Positions 63,716 to 64,000 of a stretch of 64,000 nucleotides of DNA are shown here, piece by piece (position 1 is the stretch's first letter; each line of letters opens with the position of its first letter). Origin of the DNA: Pectinatus frisingensis (GTDB lineage: Bacteria > Bacillota > Negativicutes > Selenomonadales > Selenomonadaceae); assembly GCF_015732285.1 (NCBI RefSeq), contig NZ_WIQU01000022.1, positions 6,536-70,535 of the forward strand. Direction: 5' to 3'. The position numbers were made by a program, and so were the translations under genes. Below the pieces are notes generated by a model. That model ran no database searches and was not told the DNA's origin. It was given only the letters and a program-made list of their open reading frames with translations.

Positions 63716-63807
63716 AAACAGACCCCTTAATAAATAGTCTTTTTAGGTATTTGCAATAATGTAATGATTAATTGATTGAACTTCATATTAGAAGTATAAC
63801 ATTTTAT

Positions 63808-63850
63808 AAAAAATAAGCAACCGTTGGGATTTCAGCGGTTGCTTATTTTT
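63808..63850. terminator. Terminator behind ftsZ
   Basis: AAATAAGCAACCG pairs with CGGTTGCTTATTT around TTGGGATTTCAG, with A- and T-runs at both ends. The right end touches the stop of the partial ftsZ gene. Confidence 0.85.
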
Positions 63851-64000
63851 ATTTGCTGTTTTTTCTCATCCAAATAGGAATATCCGGTATCTCTTTATCC
63901 ATTTTAAAATCACTTATTTTATGTGTGACTGTATTTACGTCCATTTTTTTACCATCAAGCTCCACTGTTACAGTGCTGTCATCAAAACCGGTAGCGATAA
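63849..64000 (-). CDS. ftsZ: Cell division GTPase FtsZ, C-terminal end (partial)
   Basis: The last 50 codons of a minus-strand gene whose 5' part lies beyond the right edge. The translation starts IATGFDDSTVTVE (the VIATGF end of the FtsZ globular domain) and ends EIPDIPIWMRKNSK, the conserved FtsZ C-terminal peptide that binds FtsA, ZipA or SepF (DIPxWMRKN type). The linker between them is only about 20 residues. It would be ended by the hairpin at 63808. Confidence 0.85.
   Translation of the reverse strand, partial: IATGFDDSTVTVELDGKKMDVNTVTHKISDFKMDKEIPDIPIWMRKNSK

Overview
This window looks like a chromosomal segment of a diderm Firmicute, most likely class Negativicutes (Selenomonadales/Veillonellales relatives); the genus cannot be fixed from the sequence alone. 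Firmicute signs are the alaS-ireB-ruvX and cdaA-cdaR-glmM clusters, a YezG-type immunity gene and strong AGGAGG ribosome binding sites. A broken OmpH/Skp-type periplasmic chaperone gene at about 0.9 kb points to an outer membrane. The DNA is AT-rich throughout except for one GC-richer ATPase gene. TTG start codons behind strong Shine-Dalgarno sequences are common.

Bases 1-6,250 are accessory DNA: the end of a polymorphic nuclease toxin with its YezG-family immunity gene, a frameshifted ompH relic, a shred of another toxin's hydrophobic pre-toxin segment, two secreted TPR proteins, an IS256/IS3 mosaic transposase relic, and a DUF4143-type AAA ATPase of foreign composition lying directly against an IS3 relic.

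Bases 6,300-31,000 hold metabolic and envelope genes: tex-cobT (a CobT with an extra C-terminal domain), a MurNAc recycling operon (murQ-murP-mupG), brnQ, dctA, a GGDEF sensor, rmlD-manC-DODA-type dioxygenase, a YdcF protein, a cupin, MFS and MATE exporters, and a sugar-nucleotide cluster (phosphohexomutase, galU, pgi).

Bases 31,000-64,000 are mostly housekeeping: pckA, alaS-ireB-ruvX, a zinc uptake and control locus (znuCB-zur divergent from znuA over a large palindromic operator), rpoBC (without rplJL next to it), nnr, motAB, fabK, a GIY-YIG protein, ppiB, an MBL hydrolase, cdaA-cdaR-FAD enzyme-glmM, a DEAD-box helicase, cinA, rimO, a membrane-anchored solute-binding protein, and the last 50 codons of ftsZ at the right edge.

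The most unusual signals are two homologous, strongly structured elements of about 145-150 bp at 6305-6455 and 17443-17586. Each lies just 3' of a gene (cobT, dctA) in the same relative orientation, and their outer stems differ in sequence but stay paired. Others are the appended CobT small-domain copy, very long perfect palindromes (28-bp arms at 13681, 27-bp arms at 38285), and an rpoB promoter embedded in a 20-bp inverted repeat. No rRNA, tRNA, CRISPR array or intact mobile element was found.
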